Source: Arenicella xantha (GTDB lineage: Bacteria; Pseudomonadota; Gammaproteobacteria; Arenicellales; Arenicellaceae). From it: a stretch of DNA of 64,000 bases. The DNA is taken from NCBI RefSeq assembly GCF_003315245.1, contig NZ_QNRT01000010.1, forward strand, positions 1 through 64,000, in the 5' to 3' direction. Positions 46,018 through 56,052 of this stretch are shown one piece after another. Positions within the stretch are counted from its first letter, which is position 1; every line of letters begins with the position of its first letter. The notes under the pieces are model-generated. The model made no database searches and was not told the DNA's origin. It saw nothing but the letters and a program-made list of their open reading frames with translations. Position numbers and translations under genes: made by a program.

Positions 46018-47712
46018 TTAAAATTTCATAAATTCCAGCAGCCGTTTTCTAGCTGCCTCAACCTCTTCAATACTCTTTAAATCTCGTGCAACGTCAGCGC
46101 GCTCGCCCTGGCGACCATGCGCCACAAGGGTATAATATTGTGTGGTCTTGTTACCGCTAGTCGAGCTATGACTTTTCCTCTCAACCAACTCCTCAAACGA
46201 GTAGGACGGCACAAATTTTGGCTTCAATGAGATTCCAAACAGCGTCCGATTTGAGGTGATTCCTTCTGGCCCAATTCGAACTATTAAACCGCTACCAAAC
46301 CAAGCCAAACCCGCCAACCCGACAATGCCACCTATTAGCGGGAACACGATATTAAATACCAATTCAGGTATCAGCAAGCCAATCACCACAAATACCAATC
46401 CGATAGCCCCCATAACTAGACCGGCCCAATGCGTATAAGCTGGATAGCTCAGCTGGTGCCCACCATTAACAGGAACTAAATCGAGCACGGTCTTAATCCG
46501 CTGATCGAGCGCCACCAATGACGCTGTTGAAGTTGCTTGGTGTGCTTCTGGATCGCGAATCGAAGACTTCTCACCAGTGCGAAACACCGGTAAATCAACG
46601 TATTCGCGACTTATCTCCTGACCGTCTGCCAGCGTTGCCTCAAATTGTAGCCGCCATGCGATACCTGGAATTTTGCCCGGCGCTTCTGAAATCGGTAGAT
46701 CCGCCTCATCGTCTAAGTCGAAACAAAAACTGGCTTGCAGTCCAGAGCCCGTACTCTGCCACGCCGGAATCATTCTCCGTTGCCAGATCATAGTTTGCTG
46801 CGTGTGCTTACCGCTACGATATCTACGTACACATTGTAGAATCACCGCCGATTGCTGTGGACGCCCCATTGATGAATTACTTAGCACGATATGGCCACCC
46901 GTTTGACCTCCTATGGACCCAGGAAAGGGGTCCATAGTGAGTGGCATAGGTCCAGTTCGCTGATAACTGCGGTGCATGCGGTACCACAAATATACCAACA
47001 ACACGCCGACCGCCGGGAAAGCTAGGAAAATCAGCGCTAAATAGTCACCGTCACTGATTGCCTTAATCGACATGACCAATGCGAACGAGGATATGGCGTT
47101 CCACATCACAGCAAAAGCCAACATCGCTCGGGCACCCAGCTTGCTATTAGAGATTCGGCTCGGCTGATTCCACTCTTTATACTGCTGCCAAGGCTGCTCA
47201 ATAGATGCACCCTGAATCGGCTCCCGGCTACGCCAGTTCATAAGTGTATACACTAAGCCACCAACGCCGACCCCACCAAACATCACCAGAAACGCACTCG
47301 CAAACATCAACATAGACCATCGCAAAGCACGGTCAATTACTGCTTCAGAAGGCTGATCGGGGTTTACCCAGACAGTAAAACTACCGCCCTGATTACTAAT
47401 TTGCGCCAGTCGTTCCGCCATATCCTGTTGATAAGACCCAATATTATCGTAGCCAGTGCTCCAATGAACTCGGTCCGAATGATAGGTTTGACCATTAAAC
47501 AGGTAGGAATACTCTGCCCGCGCTTGATAAGTGGTACTGTCCTCACCCCGTTGCTGCGCAAGCGAATGCGAAGACAACACCGCCGGTGTTTCAACCCAAG
47601 ATTTCGCCGCCATTGACTGCGAAATCATCGACACACCCTGAATTAAGAAGATGCCGATTCCAGCTGCTGCGAAAATGCCGAAAAACAATACTCCCAACCA
47701 GTTTCCCTTCAT
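46018..47712 (-). CDS. DUF3592 membrane protein
   Basis: A 564-residue membrane protein. The N-terminal DUF3592 module has a first helix (about 7-29) followed by a periplasmic beta-domain ('ARAEYSYLFNGQTYHSDRVH'). Further hydrophobic helices lie around residues 130-155, 195-240 and 425-475, with large soluble regions between. DUF3592 proteins are common and uncharacterised. No operon partner is present. Confidence 0.78.
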   Translation of the reverse strand: MKGNWLGVLFFGIFAAAGIGIFLIQGVSMISQSMAAKSWVETPAVLSSHSLAQQRGEDSTTYQARAEYSYLFNGQTYHSDRVHWSTGYDNIGSYQQDMAERLAQISNQGGSFTVWVNPDQPSEAVIDRALRWSMLMFASAFLVMFGGVGVGGLVYTLMNWRSREPIQGASIEQPWQQYKEWNQPSRISNSKLGARAMLAFAVMWNAISSFALVMSIKAISDGDYLALIFLAFPAVGVLLVYLWYRMHRSYQRTGPMPLTMDPFPGSIGGQTGGHIVLSNSSMGRPQQSAVILQCVRRYRSGKHTQQTMIWQRRMIPAWQSTGSGLQASFCFDLDDEADLPISEAPGKIPGIAWRLQFEATLADGQEISREYVDLPVFRTGEKSSIRDPEAHQATSTASLVALDQRIKTVLDLVPVNGGHQLSYPAYTHWAGLVMGAIGLVFVVIGLLIPELVFNIVFPLIGGIVGLAGLAWFGSGLIVRIGPEGITSNRTLFGISLKPKFVPSYSFEELVERKSHSSTSGNKTTQYYTLVAHGRQGERADVARDLKSIEEVEAARKRLLEFMKF

Positions 47713-47874
47713 ATCTAATTAACTCCGTCGCGCTTGTTGGATGATACTTATTTAAGGGCCAATGAGTATCCTGCATGTTTAGCTAAACCAAACAATCTCC
47801 GGACTAAGCGCTGCACCCTCAACTTTGCTATTCTAGTAGCATAATATCACCGACCCTAACCTTGCGGCCATGCT

Positions 47875-49437
47875 GTGTTAAACCTGACTTTTGACAATCG
47901 TTTCGTTACCGAATTACCCGCCGACCCACGCGACGACAATCAACGTCGGCAAGTGCATAAGGCGTGCTATTCATTGGTGAAGCCAACACCAGTTGCCGCA
48001 CCAACATTGCTGTCGCACGCGAGTGAAGTCGCCGATCTATTAGGGCTCAGCGAAGCTGATTGCAACCGTGACGATTTCTTGCAAATGGTCGCAGGCAATC
48101 GCTTGTTATCAGGAATGCAGCCTTATGCGATGTGTTACGGCGGCCACCAGTTTGGTAATTGGGCAGGGCAGCTAGGAGACGGTCGAGCTATCAATTTGGG
48201 CGAAGTACTCGGCAAGCAAGGTCAACGTTGGACACTACAACTCAAAGGCGCTGGCGCAACCCCTTATTCGCGCACCGCCGACGGCTTAGCGGTACTGCGA
48301 TCATCAATTCGTGAGTACCTATGTAGCGAGGCAATGCATCACTTAGGCGTACCGACCACACGCGCGCTGAGCTTAGTCACAACCGGCGAGCAAGTCATGC
48401 GCGACATGTTATACGACGGCAACGCAGCGTATGAGCCCGGCGCAATTGTGTGTCGTGTCAGCCCAAGCTTTGTGCGCTTCGGTAATTTCCAGTTATTAGC
48501 AGCTCGCAACGAACATGCTGAACTACGCCAGCTAACCGACTTCGTAATTCATCACCATTTTAACCATCTTGAATCGCAATATGCAGTCGGCTCAGGCCAA
48601 ATCGTCGCCGCATTCTTTGATGAGGTCTGCCAACTAACAGCTCATATGATCGTTGAGTGGATGCGTGTGGGATTTGTACACGGCGTGATGAATACCGACA
48701 ACATGTCAATTCTAGGACTCACTATCGACTACGGCCCCTATGGTTGGTTGGAAGACTATGACCCTGAATGGACTCCCAATACTACCGACGCCCAACATCG
48801 TCGCTACCGCTTTGGACAGCAAGCGAATGTGGCCTTATGGAATTGTTATCAGTTGGCCAACGCGCTGTTCCCCTTAGTAAATGACACGGCGCCACTCGAG
48901 GCCTCACTCGAGTCGTTCCAACAATCCTACCAAACCCAATGGCTGGCAATGATGGCCGCCAAACTCGGTTTACTCGAATTTAAAAGCGGCGACGAGATAT
49001 TATTTGATGAACTAGAGCAAGTCTTGACGATGGTCGAAACTGACATGACCTTGTTCTACCGATGCCTCGCGCAAGAACAACTCAATGTTGAATCATTCCG
49101 CCCGGCATTCTATACAAACGAACTCAGTGACGAATACCGTGAAACGCTAACGACGTGGCTAGCTAAATACCAAGTGCGTTTAGCGCAAGATGAGCGAAGC
49201 CATACTGATCGGGCAACCGCGATGAATGCGGTTAACCCTAAATTTGTGTTTCGTAACTATCTGGCGCAACAAGCCATTGATTTAGCCGAAGCTGGCGACC
49301 CCAGTCGGATAAATGAATTGCTTGATGTGCTTCGTAAGCCGTATGATCAACAAGCTGAACGCTCTGCCTTTGCCGCGCAACGCCCCGATTGGGCTAAGAC
49401 CAAAGTGGGCTGTTCAATGTTATCCTGTAGTAGTTAG
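47875..49437 (+). CDS. selO: protein adenylyltransferase SelO
   Basis: A 520-residue pseudokinase-fold enzyme that transfers AMP from ATP to Ser/Thr/Tyr of target proteins, linked to redox stress. Family signatures are 'YGGHQFGNWAGQLGDGRAI', 'LQLKGAGATPYSR' with the nucleotide-binding Lys, 'DGLAVLRSSIREYLCSEAMH', 'VHGVMNTDNMSILGLTIDYG' and the C-terminal Cys-containing 'CSMLSCSS'. In eukaryotic SelO the equivalent C-terminal residue is selenocysteine; here it is Cys. The start is GTG. Confidence 0.95.
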   Translation: MLNLTFDNRFVTELPADPRDDNQRRQVHKACYSLVKPTPVAAPTLLSHASEVADLLGLSEADCNRDDFLQMVAGNRLLSGMQPYAMCYGGHQFGNWAGQLGDGRAINLGEVLGKQGQRWTLQLKGAGATPYSRTADGLAVLRSSIREYLCSEAMHHLGVPTTRALSLVTTGEQVMRDMLYDGNAAYEPGAIVCRVSPSFVRFGNFQLLAARNEHAELRQLTDFVIHHHFNHLESQYAVGSGQIVAAFFDEVCQLTAHMIVEWMRVGFVHGVMNTDNMSILGLTIDYGPYGWLEDYDPEWTPNTTDAQHRRYRFGQQANVALWNCYQLANALFPLVNDTAPLEASLESFQQSYQTQWLAMMAAKLGLLEFKSGDEILFDELEQVLTMVETDMTLFYRCLAQEQLNVESFRPAFYTNELSDEYRETLTTWLAKYQVRLAQDERSHTDRATAMNAVNPKFVFRNYLAQQAIDLAEAGDPSRINELLDVLRKPYDQQAERSAFAAQRPDWAKTKVGCSMLSCSS

Positions 49438-49462
49438 TTAACCCCTTCAAACAGACCCAGCC

Positions 49463-49984
49463 ATGACCACCGAAAAATTAGTCATTACCGTTTTTGCCAA
49501 AGACCGCCCAGGCATAATCCGTTCCATCTCGAGCACGGTTCTCAACAATGAAGGTAATTGGCTCGAGAGTAGCTTGTCGCGTCTATGCGGTCAATTTACT
49601 GGCATTGTCCATATTCAGGTTAACGCGCAAGATAAAGAGCAGTTACTTACGGCACTGTCGAGCCTTGCAAATGAAGGTATTTCCGTCACGGTACAAAACA
49701 GTGACGGTGTAGAGCCTGATGAAGGCTTAGTCGACAGCATACAAATTCTGGTAGAAGCCAATGACCGACCAGGCATCGTTAAAGAGATTTCAGACGCACT
49801 AGCCGACGCTGATGTGAATGTCGACAATATCGACACTGAGTGTGAAAGTGCATCGATGGCGGGCTATCCATTATTTCGCGCACATATGTTTCTGGCCCTC
49901 CCCGAAGGCTTTACAGAACAACAACTCGAAGAAATTTTAGAAGACGTGTCAGACGATTTAATGGTCTCTATTCTGGACGAATAA
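49463..49984 (+). CDS. gcvR: GcvR-like tandem ACT-domain regulator
   Basis: A 173-residue cytoplasmic protein made of two ACT domains: 'LVITVFAKDRPGIIRSISST' (residues 5-24) and 'QILVEANDRPGIVKEISDAL' (about 93-112). This layout is that of GcvR, the glycine-responsive partner of GcvA in control of the glycine cleavage operon. Length and domain order agree. No gcvA or gcv genes are in the window, so the target is inferred from the family. Confidence 0.82.
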   Translation: MTTEKLVITVFAKDRPGIIRSISSTVLNNEGNWLESSLSRLCGQFTGIVHIQVNAQDKEQLLTALSSLANEGISVTVQNSDGVEPDEGLVDSIQILVEANDRPGIVKEISDALADADVNVDNIDTECESASMAGYPLFRAHMFLALPEGFTEQQLEEILEDVSDDLMVSILDE

Positions 49985-50028
49985 CAATTACTTACATCTG
50001 CGACTAACCGGTTTCGGATTCTTGCTGT

Positions 50029-52263
50029 TTAAAAGAAATCTTGCGGATCAATATCTAAACTCCACCGCACGGCATTGGCTCGCTTTTTTGCTTCAGTGTC
50101 GTGTGCCAAGAAATCTAGCCAAGTCGCCAAGGTGGCATTTAACCCAGAACGTTGCTCAGCAGTAATCAGCAACTGCGCCCGATACCGTCCGGCTCTACGT
50201 TCCATTGGCGCCGGAATCGCATCAAACACCATCACGCCAGCACAGGGCTGCAGATCCTGTTTGGCTTTTCGTAAGAATTGCAACGCTTGCGCCTGATGTG
50301 GTGATTCGGCACGCAACAATGCAAAGTAACCAAACGGCGGAAACCCAGCGGCTTCTCTCTCCGCCAACAGCTGACCCGCAAAAGCGCTAAAGTCGTGCTG
50401 ACGAATAGTCTCAAAAATAGGGTGCTCAGTGAACCTTGTTTGAATCAGCACTTGTCCAACTTGCTCACGTCGACCCGCTCTGCCTGCCACTTGCAGCAAC
50501 TGTTGAAATAGGTTTTCAGTGGCGCGAAAATCAGTGCTATAAAGACTTTGATCCACTTCCAACACGCCAACCAGAGCAATATCAGGAAAGTCATGCCCTT
50601 TAGTAATGAGCTGAGTTCCGACAATGATATCCACCTCACCAGCTCGTGCTAGCTCAAGCATCTCAGCTAACTCACCTTTACGCCGTGTACTATCGCGATC
50701 AATTCGTAGCAAGCGGGCTTCCGGAAAGCGTAACGCCAGCGCATCTTCGACCCGCTGCGTTCCATCGCCAACATCAACCAGCTCCTTTGCTCCACAATGA
50801 CCGCAAAGCTCTGGTATTCGACCTTCGTAGCCGCAGTGGTGACAACGCATTTTGTAAGCACGGCGATGTAGGGTTAAATAGGAATCGCAGCGATGGCATT
50901 TACATGCCTGTTTACAGCTACTACAAAACAACACCGGTGCATAACCGCGACGATTCAAAAATAACATCACCTGCTTTTTGGCTGCCAAGGTTATTTTAAT
51001 AGCCTCAAGCATGGCTGGACTCAAGCCATCATTGCTCGGCTGATGCGCGAGGTCCACTAGCTGAATCTTAGGCAGCTCAGCGGAAGTAGCTCGGTGCCCC
51101 AAGGTATGCAGCTGATAACGGCCAGATAGCGCATTGGCATAACTCTCCAAAGACGGCGTAGCCGAACCCAACACAATTGGAATACCATGTGTCTTTGCGC
51201 GGTAGATTGCCATGTCCCGCGCGTGATACCTAACCCCATCTTGCTGCTTGAACGAATTATCGTGCTCTTCATCCACCACGATTAAACCAAGGTTAGCGAA
51301 TGGGCTAAACATAGCGGATCGCGTACCGATGATGATTTTGGCTTCGCCAGTTCGAGCATGCCACCAAGCAAGATGACGCTCACGATCATTTAGATTGGAA
51401 TGCATCGTCACCACCGGCACTTGGAATCGGCGCTCAACTCGCTCAATCAACTGCGGTGTTAAACCAATTTCAGGCACCATCAACAGCGTTTGTTGCTGTT
51501 GATCCAACGCCGCTTGAATGGCTGCAAAGTAGACTTCGGTTTTACCGCTGCCGGTAACACCGTGCAATAAGTGACAAGCAAACTCTCGTGCTGCAACTGC
51601 AGTAACAAACGATTTCGCTGCCGCGGCTTGCTCCGGGTTGAGCTGCAACTCTGCCGCCGGCTCTACACGACTGACCACCAATCGAGGTTGCGCCGCGTAT
51701 TCCTCAACCCAGCCTTTAGAAACAAGGGCGCTGATTGCTTGACGCCAACTTGCCGACTCATCTTTGAAGTCACTGGGGCTCAAACTAGTGTGTCGCATAA
51801 AACGTTTAACAATAGCAAGCTGGAGTGGCGCGCGATTTAACTCCTCTATCGCTGAGCTACGACCATGATCAGTGAGCGACCAGGTTTTTATGCTGGTTGG
51901 CGACAAGGCTTCTCCCTGACGCAGTAACACCGGTTGTGCAAGCGCCAAAACCTCGCCGATGGGGGCTAAATAATAACGAGCTAGCCACTCTAAAGTAGAC
52001 CACAGCGGCTCATCGAATACCGCTTCAGTATCGAGCACTTCGAGGGCGGTTTTTAAACGCGCGATTGGGTACTCAGAATCCTGTTTAACCGCCACAATAA
52101 TACCGATCAACGTGCGTGAGCCAAACGGCACTTTTATCCGAGCTCCGCGTTGTGGCTGAATACCCGTTTGCGGTGCCAAAAAGTCGAAGGTTTGGCGCAG
52201 AGGTACAGGCACAGCGACGCAAATAATGGCGCTAGATTTATCGGTATTTTGTAGCAAAGTCAT
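50029..52263 (-). CDS. priA: primosomal protein N' (PriA helicase)
   Basis: A 744-residue 3'-5' DNA helicase that restarts stalled replication forks. The N-terminal DNA-binding domain is followed by Walker A 'LLHGVTGSGKTEVYFAAIQA' (about 237-256), 'IVVDEEHDNSFKQQDG' (DEEH box) and helicase motifs 'GSATPSLES' and 'VAGRAGRREQVGQVLIQTRF'. The zinc-binding insertion has four CxxC pairs ('CSSCKQACKCHRC', 'CHHC', 'CGHCG'). Its upstream region carries DnaA-box-like sites. Confidence 0.97.
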   Translation of the reverse strand: MTLLQNTDKSSAIICVAVPVPLRQTFDFLAPQTGIQPQRGARIKVPFGSRTLIGIIVAVKQDSEYPIARLKTALEVLDTEAVFDEPLWSTLEWLARYYLAPIGEVLALAQPVLLRQGEALSPTSIKTWSLTDHGRSSAIEELNRAPLQLAIVKRFMRHTSLSPSDFKDESASWRQAISALVSKGWVEEYAAQPRLVVSRVEPAAELQLNPEQAAAAKSFVTAVAAREFACHLLHGVTGSGKTEVYFAAIQAALDQQQQTLLMVPEIGLTPQLIERVERRFQVPVVTMHSNLNDRERHLAWWHARTGEAKIIIGTRSAMFSPFANLGLIVVDEEHDNSFKQQDGVRYHARDMAIYRAKTHGIPIVLGSATPSLESYANALSGRYQLHTLGHRATSAELPKIQLVDLAHQPSNDGLSPAMLEAIKITLAAKKQVMLFLNRRGYAPVLFCSSCKQACKCHRCDSYLTLHRRAYKMRCHHCGYEGRIPELCGHCGAKELVDVGDGTQRVEDALALRFPEARLLRIDRDSTRRKGELAEMLELARAGEVDIIVGTQLITKGHDFPDIALVGVLEVDQSLYSTDFRATENLFQQLLQVAGRAGRREQVGQVLIQTRFTEHPIFETIRQHDFSAFAGQLLAEREAAGFPPFGYFALLRAESPHQAQALQFLRKAKQDLQPCAGVMVFDAIPAPMERRAGRYRAQLLITAEQRSGLNATLATWLDFLAHDTEAKKRANAVRWSLDIDPQDFF

Positions 52264-52330
52264 ATTTTATGCGGGTCCTCACCTCGGTTCTGAACACAGC
52301 CCTCAGTGTCAACTAAATTATGCCAAAAAC

Positions 52331-52353
52331 TTACCCACAGAGCCTGTGGATAA
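52331..52353. promoter_or_regulatory. inverted pair of DnaA-box-like sites upstream of priA
   Basis: TTACCCACAG-AGC-CTGTGGATAA. The right half is a perfect 9-base DnaA box (TTATCCACA) on the minus strand; the left half differs at one base. They are 68 bases upstream of the priA start. This may be a DnaA operator, or simply a hairpin. The rest of the 574-base gap is AT-rich and without a gene, apart from the palindrome at 52702. Confidence 0.5.
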
Positions 52354-52701
52354 CTCTGTTAGTAAAAGCGGACTCTGCACCGTAACAGTCCGTAAACAAT
52401 AGCTTTCAGAAAACTGCTTAAATATTATGCAATTTATTTTATCCTTATAAATCAATGACATAGAAACCTAGAATTATTACGTTGAAATGACAGAATAAAT
52501 TTTGACACAAATCTCTTGACTTAAAAATATTGTGTATAAGTACTTTTAGGGCGACCAAACCGCGACTCGGGAGTTCCTAATTTTTTCAATAAGTTAGCGC
52601 CTACTATTGTAACTTCTGGTGAACTATAACCAGTTAACTATGCAAGTCGCACAATCTGCACACCTGAAGTATACGACAAGCCATCCTAAGCACTTGAGGC
52701 A

Positions 52702-52721
52702 TGTTCACACACAAGTGAACA
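52702..52721. promoter_or_regulatory. operator-like palindrome
   Basis: TGTTCAC-N6-GTGAACA, a perfect 7-bp inverted repeat of the size bound by dimeric regulators. It lies 117 bases upstream of the methyltransferase gene. The cognate regulator is unknown. Confidence 0.45.
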
Positions 52722-52837
52722 ACAATACGATATTGGCCGCGTTTATGGCGATTCAATCAAGCGAATACCCGGCTACTTGATACACAATTTTTGAGCTACA
52801 CTGTAAGCGTCAACAACGAGAAATTTTTGTACGCCAA

Positions 52838-53644
52838 ATGGGTAAAAAATTCACCGCAAAATCCGCCGATAAATACGTGTTATACCAGCTTGCCGTGCAA
52901 TCGGCTGAGCAAGACGTAGATTTTCTAGTCGACACCTATAAAGAGCTGCGCGGCAAAAAACCAAAACACCTTCGTGAAGACTTCTGTGGCACCTGTCTTA
53001 TGTCCGGTTACTGGGCGAGCCTAGGTAAACATTACACGACTGAGTCTTACGATATCGACCCTGAACCACTTGCATGGGGCTTAGAGCATAACTTAAAACC
53101 GTTAGGTGCGGCTGGCCAACGTGTCACCCAATACCTCGAAGACGCTCGCAATCCAAGCCGCCGCGCTCCCGATGTACGTTGCGCGCAAAATTTTTCATAT
53201 TGGGTATTTAAAACCCGCAAAGAAATGCTCGACTACTTTACCGGTGTCTACCAAGATTTAGCCGATGACGGCATTTTCGTGTGTGACTTGCATGGTGGCC
53301 CAGAGAGCATTCAGGAACTCGAAGAAGAAACCGAGGTCGATGACGGCAGCTTCACCTACGTGTGGGACCAAGACAGCATAAACCCGATTACTGGCGAAGC
53401 ACGTCTGCACATCCATTTTAGATTTCCAGACGGCACGGAGATGACCGACGCCTTCACCTACGATTGGCGCTTGTGGGGCCTTCCAGAGTTACGAGAAATT
53501 CTGATCGATGCAGGTTTCAAGACCGCAGACTGTTATTGGGAAGGCACCGATGAAGACGGCGAAAGTGGTGATGGGATTTTCACCAAAACTGAAGAAGGCG
53601 AAGCCTGCCTGTCTTACGTGGCGTACTTAGTGGCAACGAAATAA
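52838..53644 (+). CDS. SAM-dependent class I methyltransferase
   Basis: A 268-residue cytoplasmic protein with a Rossmann-type methyltransferase core. 'REDFCGTCLMSGYWASLG' stands at the SAM-binding loop position, 'ESYDIDPEPLAWGLEHN' provides the acidic ribose-binding residue, and 'ADDGIFVCDLHGGPES' follows. The family is annotated generically; the substrate is unknown. No strong ribosome site is seen. The next gene follows closely and may be co-transcribed. Confidence 0.82.
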   Translation: MGKKFTAKSADKYVLYQLAVQSAEQDVDFLVDTYKELRGKKPKHLREDFCGTCLMSGYWASLGKHYTTESYDIDPEPLAWGLEHNLKPLGAAGQRVTQYLEDARNPSRRAPDVRCAQNFSYWVFKTRKEMLDYFTGVYQDLADDGIFVCDLHGGPESIQELEEETEVDDGSFTYVWDQDSINPITGEARLHIHFRFPDGTEMTDAFTYDWRLWGLPELREILIDAGFKTADCYWEGTDEDGESGDGIFTKTEEGEACLSYVAYLVATK

Positions 53645-53684
53645 TAGTGGCAAGCAAATTGTACTTATGCCAGAGGAGCAAGTG

Positions 53685-54494
53685 ATGCTAATTCGACTTA
53701 TCGTATTCGCCGTTATTATCGGCTTGATCTTAGCCGCTAGAAAATCTAAACCAGCTCACAATAAAGCCGGCACCAACTTTAATGGCGATATTCGTCAAGC
53801 CGCGCAAGAGCCAGCACAAATACAGGTAGCAACCTACAACATACAAACCGGTAAAAGCTTGCAGGGTAAACGTGACTTGTTAGCCAGTGCCAAAGTGCTT
53901 AGCCAAGCCGACTTAGTTGGTGTGCAAGAAGTGTATGCGCCGAGCTTGATGAATTTGATCGGCTCAGGATTCGCGCAAACACCTCGAATCGCCAACTATG
54001 GTGGATTCGCATGGCTGTTCAGCGCCACACGACGACGTTGGTTACGCGAGCATCGCGGCAACGCAATTCTGAGCAAACTACCAACATCTAATTGGCAGGT
54101 AGTCATGCTGCCCGATCAGTCCAACAAAAGCTTTCGTAATATGACCATTGTCGAGGTAGCTTGGCAGGGTCAAACATTTACCTTTATCAACACACATTTG
54201 CATACTCGGAATGGCCGCGAACAACAAATGAAGGTCGTACTACAAGAATTCGCTAAACATCCACGTGCAATATTGGTTGGCGATTTCAATAGCCCTGCCA
54301 CACTTGAGACCTTGGCCAATGCGCTCAAAGACATCGATATCACCGATGCAATTGCCATGGCCAATTTAGACACCAGTAATCCGCAACGAATAGACTGGAT
54401 ACTCACCAAAGGCTTTAAAGTTGAAGGTGGCGAAATGCTCGAAAAAGGCGTGTCTGATCACCCGTATTATCAGGTGTCACTGACCTATAAGTGA
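53685..54494 (+). CDS. endonuclease/exonuclease/phosphatase-family protein
   Basis: A 269-residue protein of the EEP (DNase I-like) superfamily. An N-terminal membrane helix ('MLIRLIVFAVIIGLILAA') anchors it. Catalytic motifs are 'VATYNIQTGK', 'LVGVQEVYAP' (metal Glu), 'FINTHLHTRN', 'LVGDFNSPA' and 'RIDWILTKG...SDHPYYQVSL'. The start at 53685 has GAGGAG upstream; the ATG 18 bases earlier has none. The substrate could be a nucleic acid, phospholipid or inositol phosphate. Confidence 0.85.
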   Translation: MLIRLIVFAVIIGLILAARKSKPAHNKAGTNFNGDIRQAAQEPAQIQVATYNIQTGKSLQGKRDLLASAKVLSQADLVGVQEVYAPSLMNLIGSGFAQTPRIANYGGFAWLFSATRRRWLREHRGNAILSKLPTSNWQVVMLPDQSNKSFRNMTIVEVAWQGQTFTFINTHLHTRNGREQQMKVVLQEFAKHPRAILVGDFNSPATLETLANALKDIDITDAIAMANLDTSNPQRIDWILTKGFKVEGGEMLEKGVSDHPYYQVSLTYK

Positions 54495-54656
54495 AATAAA
54501 GCCCACATTTGAGGTAAACGTAACAGGCGTTTACATTTGCATATTGACGACGCTAATTGCATACCGCACCATAAGACTCCGTGTTACCCCACACACTAAC
54601 TGCTAACCGAACGGCCCCAAATTAAGGCGACAGTCTCGGACATACGGAGAATAAAA

Positions 54657-55085
54657 ATGTTTAAAGAGTTTAAAGAATTTGCCATGAAGGGCAACTTTGT
54701 TGATATGGCTGTCGGTATTGTTATTGGCGCGGCCTTCAGCACTATTGTTAAGTCGTTTGTAGACGACATCATTATGCCAGTAGTTGGCTACTTTACCGGC
54801 GGAGTCGATTTCAGCAATCTGTTTATGGTAATCGACAGCCCAACTGAAGGCGCGACTTACCTTACCTTAGAAGCGGCCGCAGAGGCTGGTGCAGTCACTA
54901 TTAATTACGGCATTTTCATTAACGCTATGGTGACGTTTTTGATCGTAGCATTTGCGCTGTTCATGGTAATCAAAGGTATCAACAAAGCAAAAGCATCATT
55001 GGAAGAAGAAGAAAAGGCTGCACCTGCTGAGCCATCAGCTGAAGTGAAGTTATTAACCGAAATTCGCGACAGCCTAGCCAAATAA
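54657..55085 (+). CDS. mscL: large-conductance mechanosensitive channel
   Basis: A 142-residue inner-membrane channel that opens under hypo-osmotic tension. The N-terminus '[20 protein letters not shown]' leads into TM1 ('[20 protein letters not shown]'). TM2 ('[20 protein letters not shown]') and a charged cytoplasmic C-terminal helix complete the fold. Length is standard. A perfect 16-bp hairpin follows the stop. Confidence 0.96.
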   Translation: MFKEFKEFAMKGNFVDMAVGIVIGAAFSTIVKSFVDDIIMPVVGYFTGGVDFSNLFMVIDSPTEGATYLTLEAAAEAGAVTINYGIFINAMVTFLIVAFALFMVIKGINKAKASLEEEEKAAPAEPSAEVKLLTEIRDSLAK

Positions 55086-55095
55086 GCAGAACCCT

Positions 55096-55130
55096 TTGCT
55101 AAGCTAAGTAATTGTTACTTAGCTTAGCAA
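55096..55130. terminator. perfect 16-bp hairpin between convergent genes
   Basis: TTGCTAAGCTAAGTAA-TTG-TTACTTAGCTTAGCAA lies 10 bases after the mscL stop, between mscL and the converging GDPD gene. It lacks a T-run, but the perfect stem suits a bidirectional transcript end. Confidence 0.6.
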
Positions 55131-55191
55131 GTCTGAATTGTCGGCCGGCAATTCACTGCAGCATAATCGGCCGCCCACAATACCATCCGAA

Positions 55192-55974
55192 CTAATTCTG
55201 GCGTCGATTCGACAAGGCATCGTGCCGCATCAATGCGCCAATTTGATTCGTTTCAATAAACGAAATACCACGGTTCGCCATCGCAATAGCTGAAGCCACG
55301 TCATCTAAGTTATACACCGCCCACTGCCAGCTACCAGGCCATATTTCAGCATCATTTTGCGGTAAAATATCTTTGTCACAAAATACAAAGTCGGGTTTAA
55401 GCTCACCAAGTAATTGCTTATTCCGATCATTCCATGCGGGCAATACCCAACCGGTTCTTAACGACGAAATGTTGCGCGTATAGTTCAACACCTCTGGATT
55501 AAACGAAATAATCACACACTGTGACTCAATGTTGGCGCGGATTATTTGTTTATCCACTTCATCCATGAAGAGCGGAACCCCGACACGATCGATCGATTCC
55601 TGTTTGATTTCGATAAAAGTTGTTACATCAGGATGCTTCGCCATCCACTTGCTGTACTTCTTGAAAGTGGTAAAGCAATTATCATCAAATTCGCTATCAA
55701 ATCGTGCAGCATACGCCGCGTGCATCGCTTTGATTTGTTTTAACTTGGTTTCACGCACATCCAAATCGACACCAGCCATTCTAAGTAAGCTGGCATCATG
55801 GTGGAGTATCGGCACGTGATCCGAAGTCATCTGAAGATCAAGCTCCATGTAGCGCGCCCCATGTTCATAGGCCGCCTCATACGCAAGCAAAGTATTCTCC
55901 GGATACCGCCCAGAGTACCCTCGATGTGCCACCAGCACCGGTGCTGGCCCCGTTAATTCTACATCAGCATTCAT
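55192..55974 (-). CDS. glycerophosphodiester phosphodiesterase
   Basis: A 260-residue cytoplasmic GDPD enzyme that cleaves glycerophosphodiesters to glycerol 3-phosphate and an alcohol. Motifs are 'VAHRGYSGRYPENTLLAYEA' with the catalytic His, 'MELDLQMTSDHVPILHHDAS', 'FIEIKQE' and 'AVYNLDDVASAIAMANRGIS'. There is no signal peptide, which fits the UgpQ-type cytoplasmic group. It converges with mscL. Confidence 0.92.
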   Translation of the reverse strand: MNADVELTGPAPVLVAHRGYSGRYPENTLLAYEAAYEHGARYMELDLQMTSDHVPILHHDASLLRMAGVDLDVRETKLKQIKAMHAAYAARFDSEFDDNCFTTFKKYSKWMAKHPDVTTFIEIKQESIDRVGVPLFMDEVDKQIIRANIESQCVIISFNPEVLNYTRNISSLRTGWVLPAWNDRNKQLLGELKPDFVFCDKDILPQNDAEIWPGSWQWAVYNLDDVASAIAMANRGISFIETNQIGALMRHDALSNRRQN

Positions 55975-56052
55975 ACAAGCTAATCAGTCCTGCCCCAAGG
56001 TCCATCATGTTATGCTCACCTTATCATTAACCGTCCATGCGCTGCTAGCCTT

